Assembly: GCF_014652575.1 (NCBI RefSeq)
Contig: NZ_BMZB01000008.1
Coordinates: 1-64,000, forward strand
Direction: 5' to 3'
Length of the DNA: 64,000 nt
From: Asticcacaulis endophyticus
GTDB lineage: Bacteria; Pseudomonadota; Alphaproteobacteria; Caulobacterales; Caulobacteraceae
Below the pieces are notes generated by a model that was not told the origin of the DNA, searched no databases, and saw nothing but the letters and a program-made list of their open reading frames with translations. Below, one piece after another: positions 9,093 to 16,567 of the stretch (position 1 is its first letter; each line of letters begins with the position of its first letter). The translations under genes were made by a program, and so were the position numbers.

Positions 9093-9404
9093 GGGAACCA
9101 TATTGTAAATGGAGTTGATGCCTAACTATATGCCATAGATTTATGCACTTTTTCTAAATGTGGCAATCATGTGTCCGGTAAAAAGCTGATAAAAAGATAC
9201 CGTTACTATGTTAGAGAGCGTGTCGGCCCGTGGCGGCGCGGGCATGACGTTGGGATGTGAGCGGTGACCAGGTCGAATGGCTCGCTGGAGAAACACGCCT
9301 GTCGCGGCACAGTAAAAATACGTGATCAAACATCACAGACTATTTGCCTGTTGTGGATTCGCCTCTATGGTTGATGTGACGTGTAAAATACCAAGGGGAT
9401 AAAC
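9093..9404. other. Intergenic region upstream of the polysaccharide cluster
   Basis: About 310 bp without a supported gene; a 62-codon frame at 9141-9329 on the minus strand has no coding character. It should hold the promoter for the minus-strand cluster. Confidence 0.4.
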
Positions 9405-9488
9405 TTGATTAACGTGGACTCTCTGGCAAACCTGCCGACCTATCTCATGTTCCTGGGAACGGGCATTGTCGTCTGGTGTGTAGGCTAG
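9405..9488 (+). CDS. Possible 27-residue membrane peptide or gene remnant
   Basis: A very short frame from TTG, with a good AAGGGGA ribosome-binding site about 7 bases upstream, encoding NVDSLANLPTYLMFLGTGI and ending TAG. The pattern (short amphipathic start followed by a membrane helix) resembles the first helix of DUF350-type membrane proteins, so it may be the stub of a deleted gene. It ends 8 bp from the convergent ROK kinase gene. Confidence is low because such short frames arise by chance. Confidence 0.2.
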   Translation: MINVDSLANLPTYLMFLGTGIVVWCVG

Positions 9489-9496
9489 ACTGAAGT

Positions 9497-10429
9497 TTAA
9501 GCAATTTGGGCTTTAGGCAAGATGAGCGGAACTTCGCCCGGTCCCCATAGGCGCGCCGCGCCGCGTACACCCGAAGCGTCTCCCCATTTGGCCTGAACCA
9601 TCTTCGCTGACCAGACGTCGGAAAACACATGCTCAGAAATGACGGCGGGCACATGCTCAAATATCTCAGCTACGTTTGACAGGCCGCCGCCAATGACGAT
9701 GGCGTCGGGATCGATCATGTTGCATGCCGTCGCCAAAGCGCGCCCGATCCTGTTAATCAACCGGCCAAACGCGTCGCTCGCTGCAGCGTCGCCGGCGCGC
9801 GCCCGGTCAATAATCTCCTCTGCGGAGAGTAACTTTCCCGTTTGAGTTTGAAAGTCACGCTGAAGGCCGGTGCCGGATATCCATTGTTCAAGGCAGTTGC
9901 GTCTGCCGCAATAACATTCCGGGCCTGGAATTTCGGACGCGTCTGGCCATGGCAGGGGGTTGTGTCCCCACTCGCCGCCAATGCCGTTGGCCCCTTCGAC
10001 CAGTTTGTTGCCGACAACGACACCGCCGCCACAGCCCGTGCCCAGAATCACGCCAAAGCAGACATTGCTGCCTGCGCCTGCGCCATCGACCGCTTCGGAT
10101 AGCGCAAAACAATTGGCATCATTGGCCAAACGGACTTCCCGGCCAATCGCGGTCGTCAGATCTTCGCGGAAAGGCCGACCGTTCAGGTACAGCGAATTGG
10201 AATTGCGCATCAGGCCGGTCGTGGGTGAAATCGATCCCGGTGTGCCAATGCCCACGGTGCCGGTCTGACCGGTATCGCGTTCAACATGGGCGACCAGATC
10301 GCCCACGGCCTTAATGGCATCGTTATAGTTGCCGGGATTTGGTTTGCGGATGCGCAGCAAATAATTCCCAGCGTCGTCGAGTGCCGCAGCTTCGATCTTT
10401 GTGCCCCCGAAATCTAGACCAATCTGCAT
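9497..10429 (-). CDS. ROK-family sugar kinase (fructokinase-like)
   Basis: A 310-residue ROK kinase that phosphorylates a hexose, probably fructose or a related sugar. Visible blocks: ATP loop MQIGLDFGGTKIEAAALDD, catalytic LANDANCFALSEA, phosphate motif GVILGTGCGGGVVV, and the zinc/ROK signature GHNPLPW...CYCGRRNCLEQWISG (three Cys plus His). The ATG at 10429 shares its A with the TGA of the upstream GH88 gene (TGATG), so the genes are translationally coupled; the longer frame to 10501 reads into GH88. It is the last gene of the MFS-GH88-ROK operon controlled by the operator at 13082-13095. Confidence 0.9.
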   Translation of the reverse strand: MQIGLDFGGTKIEAAALDDAGNYLLRIRKPNPGNYNDAIKAVGDLVAHVERDTGQTGTVGIGTPGSISPTTGLMRNSNSLYLNGRPFREDLTTAIGREVRLANDANCFALSEAVDGAGAGSNVCFGVILGTGCGGGVVVGNKLVEGANGIGGEWGHNPLPWPDASEIPGPECYCGRRNCLEQWISGTGLQRDFQTQTGKLLSAEEIIDRARAGDAAASDAFGRLINRIGRALATACNMIDPDAIVIGGGLSNVAEIFEHVPAVISEHVFSDVWSAKMVQAKWGDASGVRGAARLWGPGEVPLILPKAQIA

Positions 10430-11649
10430 CACCAATAGGGCTCCCAAATACGCGTGAGGCGGGTCAGGGCCTCCAGATAAAAGTAATCCCCCCACAGGCA
10501 ATACTCATCGACGCCCATGCCCTTGGGCATATGATAGACGCCGTGTTTGAGCAGGCCTGCGCCGTCATCATTGGAGGTGGCGGCATAATGCCGGATAAGG
10601 TTTTCAACCATGGCCATCGCTGATCCGCGATAGGCCGCACTATCTGTGTCGGACAAGGGCATGGACTTGCCGAGTTCCAGCAGCCCGCAGGCCGCGATGG
10701 CGGCAGCAGATGAGTCACGCTCATGGGGCGGGGCGGTGAACACCAGATCCCAGCAACACACCAGATCGTCTGGCAGGCGGTTCAGGAAATAGTTTGCCAG
10801 ACGTGCTGAGGTTTCAATCAGGGCCGGTTTGCGGAAATAACGATAGACGAGCGGAAAGCCCGCAATGCCCCAGGCCTGACCGCGCGCCCAGCAAGAATCG
10901 TCGGCATAGCCCTGATGGGTGGTGCCGTGGCGTGGCGCGCCGGTCGCGGGGTCCATGTAAAAGGTATGGAAGGTTGAGGCATCAGGCCTGACTATATATT
11001 TCAGCGCCTGCTGGATGTGGCTGTCGGCGGCATTGGCAAAGGTCAGGTCGCCGGTCTGTTCCGTCGCCCAGTACAGCAGCGGCAGGTTCAGATTGCAGTC
11101 GATGATCATGCGTCCGGCTTCTGCGGGATCGGACAGATTGCCCCACGCCTGAATGACTCCGGCCTTGGGCAGATAACGTGTCAGCAGGAGACGGGCGGCT
11201 TCAAGTCCGGCTTCACGGGCAAGGGTTGAGCCGGTCAGCTTGCTGGCTGCGACGCACGACAGCGAATAGAGAAAGCCAAGATCATGGTGATCGACATTGA
11301 CCTGATCAAAAATGCGCGTGTGGAAGCTTTCGACGTGACGTTCCGCTGCCGTGCGGTATTTTTCATCCCCGGAGAGTTCATAGGCCAGCCAGAGTTGGCC
11401 TGTCCAAAAGCCATTGGTCCATTCAGTATTCCCCATGACGCGGTAGACATTGCCCACGGATGAGGGTTCCGGAAACTGATCGCCATAGGCCGCCAAACCC
11501 TTATCAATGCGGGCGAGCGCCGCACTGATCGCTTTGTCCAGGAGGGCTTTGTTTGGGGTGGCCTGAAGGTTACGTCTGAGGAGGGGCTCCCGCGCGGGTG
11601 CCATAGACGCTGCATCGCTCTGCCGGGGCGTGATAAGGTGGGTGGTCAT
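10429..11649 (-). CDS. GH88 unsaturated glucuronyl hydrolase
   Basis: A 406-residue (alpha/alpha)6-barrel hydrolase that releases unsaturated uronic acid from lyase-generated oligosaccharides. GNTEWTNGFWTGQLWLAYE, VDHHDLGFLYSL (Asp123) and MIIDCNLNLPLLYWA (Asp184) match the two catalytic aspartates of the family; TTHQGYADDSCWARGQAWG is the conserved substrate region. No signal peptide is seen, so it should be cytoplasmic, in keeping with the symporter encoded just upstream. Its start overlaps the MFS stop (ATGA). Activity on products of the heparinase-type lyase at 33563 is a reasonable inference. Confidence 0.92.
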   Translation of the reverse strand: MTTHLITPRQSDAASMAPAREPLLRRNLQATPNKALLDKAISAALARIDKGLAAYGDQFPEPSSVGNVYRVMGNTEWTNGFWTGQLWLAYELSGDEKYRTAAERHVESFHTRIFDQVNVDHHDLGFLYSLSCVAASKLTGSTLAREAGLEAARLLLTRYLPKAGVIQAWGNLSDPAEAGRMIIDCNLNLPLLYWATEQTGDLTFANAADSHIQQALKYIVRPDASTFHTFYMDPATGAPRHGTTHQGYADDSCWARGQAWGIAGFPLVYRYFRKPALIETSARLANYFLNRLPDDLVCCWDLVFTAPPHERDSSAAAIAACGLLELGKSMPLSDTDSAAYRGSAMAMVENLIRHYAATSNDDGAGLLKHGVYHMPKGMGVDEYCLWGDYFYLEALTRLTRIWEPYW

Positions 11650-12968
11650 GATTTTACATCGGGAACGGAATTAAGAACGGGGCTTACGACCGGCGCATCG
11701 GGAGAGGCTGTGGTGCTATGTGTCGGGGTATGCTGAGGGTCCGGCGCCAGCGTCCAGATGGAGATTATCCAGCAGATTAATGCGCCAAGGCCAATGATCA
11801 GATAGGTATGCTGAAAACCAAACAGGTCATAAAGGCGGCCAACCGGACTGGAAAGAATCGCCAGCCCCAGACTGTGCCCAAAGCTAACGCCGACCATGTA
11901 AAGTGTCGATGCGAAGCGCGCTTCAAAATGCGCTGCGATATAGCGGAAAATGGATACGGCCAGAATGGGCAGTTCTATAGAGTGCAGCATCTTCATCGCC
12001 GAAATGGCGATCGGGCCTTCGACCAGACCTGAGCCGGTGATGCGAACGATCATTATACCCGCCGCCAGCAACAGGCCGCGTTTGATGCCCGTATAGTTGA
12101 CAATAAACGGCGCTATGAACAGCATCCCGGCTTCGAGGAAGATTTGGGCAAAGTTCAGACGGCCAAACATGACGCGGCCAATCTCTTCGGTTTCAAACTG
12201 CGACGCGTAATAGACCGGAAACTGCTGGTCGAAGACGAGATAAAGATTGGTCACCCCCAGAATAAGTACCATGAACCCCCAGAACTTCGGTAGTTTCAAA
12301 ACCGCAAGCGAGTCTTTCAGGGTAACGCGCGTGGCTGGGGTGGCTTCCTCAGAAACGGTTTCGTTCTTAAACAGGAACAGAACAGAGATCAGGACTATGG
12401 CCAGGGCCGACGCAATCGAGAAATTAATGTGAGGATTGATGTTGAACAGGTTGCCGGAGAAAAATGCAGCACACGCAAAACCCAAGGCACCGAACATACG
12501 CACCCGGCTGTATTCAAAACCGTAGTGCCTGCCCATGCGGTCGACATAGGACTCAAGAGCAAAAGACCCGGCCATGAAGGTCAGCGACAGATAGACACCG
12601 CCCGTAGCCGCGCCGAGTAACAGATTTTGCCGCAAAAGAGGTTCATAAACAAAGTAGAAGAATGGTCCGCAGCATGCGACCAGAACGGCCAGAAACCAAA
12701 GGACGTGTTTCTTGAAACCGATCTTGTCGGAGATAAAACCGTATAGCGGCTGAAACAGCAGGGCCGCGATAAAGTTGGCCCCCAGCACCGTGCCGGTCTG
12801 TTCTCCGGTTAAGGACAGTGTCGATTTCAGCCAGTTGGACAGCAGGGAAATGCTCATGGCCTGCGAGGCGAAATAGGCAAACACGAAGGCGCTAAGCGCT
12901 ATCTGAACTTTCAGCCTGCCGGGACGGTCAAAGGCAGGCGTGCCATTGCCTGATGATACTATAGCCAT
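11646..12968 (-). CDS. MFS oligosaccharide:H+ symporter (LacY-like)
   Basis: A 440-residue transporter with about 12 membrane segments. FASQAMSISLLSNWLKSTL and the loop motif GFISDKIGFKKHVLW (MFS motif A variant) match oligosaccharide-proton symporters. C-terminal FGHSLGLAILSSPVGRLYDL is also typical. It likely moves the oligosaccharide that GH88 then cleaves. I start at the ATG at 12968 (MAIVSSGNG), preceded by AGGGTAG; the frame from a TTG at 13025 adds a non-conserved leader. First gene of a three-gene operon, with a LacI-type operator 114 bp upstream of its start codon. Confidence 0.88.
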   Translation of the reverse strand: MAIVSSGNGTPAFDRPGRLKVQIALSAFVFAYFASQAMSISLLSNWLKSTLSLTGEQTGTVLGANFIAALLFQPLYGFISDKIGFKKHVLWFLAVLVACCGPFFYFVYEPLLRQNLLLGAATGGVYLSLTFMAGSFALESYVDRMGRHYGFEYSRVRMFGALGFACAAFFSGNLFNINPHINFSIASALAIVLISVLFLFKNETVSEEATPATRVTLKDSLAVLKLPKFWGFMVLILGVTNLYLVFDQQFPVYYASQFETEEIGRVMFGRLNFAQIFLEAGMLFIAPFIVNYTGIKRGLLLAAGIMIVRITGSGLVEGPIAISAMKMLHSIELPILAVSIFRYIAAHFEARFASTLYMVGVSFGHSLGLAILSSPVGRLYDLFGFQHTYLIIGLGALICWIISIWTLAPDPQHTPTHSTTASPDAPVVSPVLNSVPDVKS

Positions 12969-13081
12969 GTTTTCTACCCTGTTTCTGTCGCCGTCGTGGG
13001 CTAACGCTGGCGCTTTTTTGAGCAATTGCGTGTTTTGATTTGTATTTCAGATCAAAAACTATCGATCATATGTTATTTTGC

Positions 13082-13095
13082 TGATATCGATATCA
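13082..13095. promoter_or_regulatory. LacI-type operator, copy 1
   Basis: A perfect 14-bp palindrome TGATATCGATATCA between the divergent MFS operon and the beta-lactamase-fusion gene. Eight more copies or near-copies lie upstream of other glycan-utilisation genes. The central CG step and symmetric halves fit LacI-family operators. Confidence 0.8.
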
Positions 13096-13189
13096 AAATT
13101 AGGCGGGGCTGTACAGGCTAAATATCGACAGAAGTGCCGGGTTCTGAAGTTTTGAGATCATACATAATAATAAGCGGCGAGGATGGAAA

Positions 13190-15079
13190 ATGATGTGGAC
13201 ACGGCGAGGTGCGATGAGCGCAATGGGCGCGGGGGCGGCAATGCCACAACGCGTCTGGGCCGCAATCGGGCAACCGGATTTTTCATATCTTGATCAGCGG
13301 CTTCGGCAGCGCGTCGATGCCGGGTACTTTCCGGGCATAGGGTTGCGCATTGGCCGTGGAGAGCAAATCATTCACGAAGCCTATTTCGGTGACGGCGCGC
13401 CCGATCAGATCGTCCATGTTGCGTCGGCCGGAAAATGGGTGGCGGTCGCCGTGATGGCCGCTCTGGTGGATTCGGGGGCGTTGCGGTGGACAGATACTGC
13501 CCGCACCTTTATTCCCGAACTGTCGGATGTGAAAGGTGAGGCCAGTCTGGCTCAACTCTTGTCCCACACGGCGGGCTATCCTGACTATCAACCTCCCGAT
13601 GCGCGGCGTGACGATTATCAGACTCTGGAGGAGGCCGTTCGTCAGATGGCATCGCTTCCGTCGGTCGCTCGTCCGGGCGCGCGGTTCCAGTACGGCGGTT
13701 TAGCCATGCAGGTGGCAGGGCGAATGGCTGAGCTGGCGACCGGGAAGACGTTCAATGAGTTATTTCTCGAACATATAGCCGCACCACTCGAAATGTCACG
13801 GTCAGGGTTTTCGCCCGTATCAGTGGAGCCGGGATTTAACCCCATGTTGGGGGGCGGGTTTTTCACCTCCACGCCGGACTATGGACGTTTTCTGGCCATG
13901 CTGTCTCAACGGGGGCGGTATAAGGGACGGCAGGTACTTAACGCAGCCGCCATCAATGTCATGCAAGCCGACCACGTCAAACAGGCGCGCATTGTGAAAG
14001 ACGACTTTGTTGCGCCAGCCAGAAGTGTTCCGCGTCAGGATATATACGGGCTGGGGCAATGGCGGGAAGAGGTGACACCGAACGGGGAACCGCGCCTGCT
14101 GTCGTCTCCCGGCTGGGCCGGAGCCTATGGCTGGATCGACCGGCAAGAGGGGGTGTGGGGCGCCGTAATCGCCAAGGCCAATGTCGATGTGGCGACAGCC
14201 GACGGGTACAGCACCTTTTTAGGGGCAACCCTATATGCCCCTATGGTGCGGGACGCATTGCGCGATGCAGTTGACACGGCCACGAAACGCGGTGTGGTCA
14301 ATGTGCCCGGGGCACACCTTTATTATGAAGAGCGCGGGCGAGGGGCGCCTGTGATCCTCATTCATGGGCATAGTCTCGACCGGCGAATGTGGGACGATCA
14401 GTTTAAGGTTTTAGCCCGTCGCTACCGGGTTATTCGCTACGATTTGCGCGGATATGGCCGCTCATCCCTGCCGGATGAAGGTGTGCAATTTCTTCATGCT
14501 GACGATCTGCGGGCTCTCATGGATCACTTAGGCATTGCCCGCACCCGTCTGATCGGTTTGTCGCTCGGCGGGTTTATTGCCACCGATTTTCTGGCGCTTA
14601 ATCCGGAACGCGTGGTTAAGGCGGTCATGGCCGGTGGTGATCTGTTTGATGTGCCGGGCCCGGATGAACCCTGGACCTCTGAAGGCATCGCAAGGCGGCG
14701 GTCTGAGATTGCCCAACTGCGCAGAGACGGGCAATGGGCGTTTAAGCGGCGCTGGTATGACGGGCTGGTGGAAAACGCCGGTGCGGGGCGAGACCTTATC
14801 CGCCGCCCGTTATGGACTATGATCGACGAATGGCAGATGTGGCAGCCCCTTCATGTGGAACCGCGTCTGGTCTTGGGCCGTTCGGTCAGGCAGCGCCTCA
14901 GAGACATCAAACCACAAGCGCCCGTGCTGATCGTGAGGGGAGATCGTGAAACGGCAGGGTTTGCCATTACCGATCTGCTGATTGATTGCCAGATCAAAAT
15001 CATCGAAAATTGCGGACACCTGTCCAATATGGATCAGCCTGAGCGCTTCAACGCCGCCGTATTGTCATTTCTGGAATGA
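13190..15079 (+). CDS. Fusion of class C beta-lactamase-like serine hydrolase and alpha/beta hydrolase
   Basis: A 629-residue two-domain exported enzyme. The start MMWTRRGAMSAMG has a twin-Arg leader character and follows GGCGAGGATGG. Residues 30-355 are a beta-lactamase/esterase (PBP-like) domain: SxxK at Ser79-Lys82 (VASAGK), LLSHTAGY at 123-130 and Tyr168 in FQYGG. Residues 370-629 are an alpha/beta hydrolase: HGHS oxyanion loop at 392-395, nucleophile Ser458 in GLSLGG, probable acid Asp585, and His610 in CGHLS. Both domains keep plausible catalytic residues. The tandem suggests ester or amide cleavage of a decorated glycan; the real substrate is unknown. Confidence 0.85.
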   Translation: MMWTRRGAMSAMGAGAAMPQRVWAAIGQPDFSYLDQRLRQRVDAGYFPGIGLRIGRGEQIIHEAYFGDGAPDQIVHVASAGKWVAVAVMAALVDSGALRWTDTARTFIPELSDVKGEASLAQLLSHTAGYPDYQPPDARRDDYQTLEEAVRQMASLPSVARPGARFQYGGLAMQVAGRMAELATGKTFNELFLEHIAAPLEMSRSGFSPVSVEPGFNPMLGGGFFTSTPDYGRFLAMLSQRGRYKGRQVLNAAAINVMQADHVKQARIVKDDFVAPARSVPRQDIYGLGQWREEVTPNGEPRLLSSPGWAGAYGWIDRQEGVWGAVIAKANVDVATADGYSTFLGATLYAPMVRDALRDAVDTATKRGVVNVPGAHLYYEERGRGAPVILIHGHSLDRRMWDDQFKVLARRYRVIRYDLRGYGRSSLPDEGVQFLHADDLRALMDHLGIARTRLIGLSLGGFIATDFLALNPERVVKAVMAGGDLFDVPGPDEPWTSEGIARRRSEIAQLRRDGQWAFKRRWYDGLVENAGAGRDLIRRPLWTMIDEWQMWQPLHVEPRLVLGRSVRQRLRDIKPQAPVLIVRGDRETAGFAITDLLIDCQIKIIENCGHLSNMDQPERFNAAVLSFLE

Positions 15080-15095
15080 ATTGAAGACCGTCGAT

Positions 15096-16550
15096 TTATT
15101 TCGAGATTTCAAATCCCTCAACGTGCGGGCCGATCTTGATATCCCCATCCGTCGGGTTTCGGACCTTGCGTCCGCCGATCGTGAGGTTTTCGATGCGGAC
15201 GCCTTTGACGGCGGTATCGACCGACAGGCCGGAAATGATTGACGCGCTCGGCATACCCTCACCGGTGAAGGTGATATTGCGCAAGGTGACATTTTCCACG
15301 CCGCGTCCCGGCGCTTTGTTATAGCGGGGGCTGTTGCCAGCGACGATATGGATCAGCTTGCCCTCCTCGATACGCTCGACCCTAATGTTGGAAAAGGAGA
15401 TGTCGCGGATGAGGGTGGAATCGCCGGAGAAAATAGCCATAGCCCCTTCCCAGGGCCCGTCATCTTCGTCGAGGTTGAGCACGTCGATATTGTCGAAAGT
15501 GACATTGTGTATGGTGCGCGGGTTTGCATTGTCGCCGAAATGGCCAACATACATAGCGTGGGCAACGTCATTCCAGAACGTCGAGTTCGTCACCTTGATA
15601 TCATAGGTGTCAAAGGATTCTGATGACGGGGCTGTATCGGTCTTGGTCGCACAGATGGGGCAGTCATTAACCGCATAGACGACCACGGCATCGTCTGAGG
15701 TTCTCAGATAGGCCCGATCAACCGCAACATGCTGGGACGTTGAAATGCCGAAACCATCCGACCATTTCCCGGACGTAAAGCCCGTCAGTCCATTGACCTT
15801 CACATTGACGGAGTGCCGAATATTGGAGATGCGCGCGGCAGCTTCTTTGTCATCATTGACGACAATCACATCCTCAATCGTGATGTTTTGGGAGCCATCA
15901 ATCTCAATAGCACGCCCGGAGTTGTAAATCAGGCCGCGTCCCATAATGCGGACATCCTGAACGCCCCTGAGATCAAAATTACCATTCAGGATAGCGCCGC
16001 CCTCGAGATAGATAGTCTCACCGGAGCGCGGACGAAATATTTTCCCGCCATCATCAGGGGCGTGGACGCCCGGCCCATAATAGCTGACATTTTCGCCAGC
16101 GGGTTTTGGCGGCGGCGGTGCGCCCGCCAGAATGTGCAGATTGTGCAGGCGGTCATCGTCGAATTGCAGCGAAAAGCGCTGTGGCCGGTCTAGCGTAAAG
16201 CTGATGATCTTGCCTTTTGTGGTCAGTTTTACGCCGGGCGCACGCGGTAAAACATCAACAGTCTGAAAGCGCCCGTTGTTTTTCTGCACCTCAACTTCGA
16301 CGGTGCCGGTGAAGTCAAAATAGACCATCGACGCGTCCTGGGGTTCGTCCCAATCTACGCGGATATTGTATTCATAAAGATCCTGCCACTCGCCGCCGGG
16401 GGTTCGGACACGCACCGTGTAGGTGTCATTGTGGGCGGCATAGACCATGGGAACCGGCGGCGCTGGGTATGCCCGTAAACTGTCGGCATATGCGTATGGT
16501 GCGGCCACCATAAGGCTAAGGCAGATGACTGAGGCAAAATTCAGTTTCAT
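15096..16550 (-). CDS. Secreted right-handed beta-helix glycosidase (polygalacturonase-like)
   Basis: A 484-residue exported protein with a clear signal peptide (MKLNFASVICLSLMVAAPYA, cut after YADS region). Residues 25-145 look like a beta-sandwich (GTVEVEVQKNNG), then YYGPGVHAPDDGG and a long parallel beta-helix with repeats such as SQNITIEDVIVVN. TSDDAVVVYAV carries the paired Asp expected of GH28/GH49-type glycosidases. The sandwich-plus-helix layout resembles GH49, but GH28 is the more usual label. A paralogue is encoded at 36682-38493. It lies 17 bp downstream of the unknown 795-residue gene and shares its operon; start set by a GGGAG site. Confidence 0.75.
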   Translation of the reverse strand: MKLNFASVICLSLMVAAPYAYADSLRAYPAPPVPMVYAAHNDTYTVRVRTPGGEWQDLYEYNIRVDWDEPQDASMVYFDFTGTVEVEVQKNNGRFQTVDVLPRAPGVKLTTKGKIISFTLDRPQRFSLQFDDDRLHNLHILAGAPPPPKPAGENVSYYGPGVHAPDDGGKIFRPRSGETIYLEGGAILNGNFDLRGVQDVRIMGRGLIYNSGRAIEIDGSQNITIEDVIVVNDDKEAAARISNIRHSVNVKVNGLTGFTSGKWSDGFGISTSQHVAVDRAYLRTSDDAVVVYAVNDCPICATKTDTAPSSESFDTYDIKVTNSTFWNDVAHAMYVGHFGDNANPRTIHNVTFDNIDVLNLDEDDGPWEGAMAIFSGDSTLIRDISFSNIRVERIEEGKLIHIVAGNSPRYNKAPGRGVENVTLRNITFTGEGMPSASIISGLSVDTAVKGVRIENLTIGGRKVRNPTDGDIKIGPHVEGFEISK

Positions 16551-16567
16551 CTTTAGACTCCCGAAGC

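Noticed and set aside
13052-13066. ACTATCGATCATATG near operator copy 1 as a tenth operator
   Set aside because: Shares only the central ATCGAT; the flanks are not symmetric.
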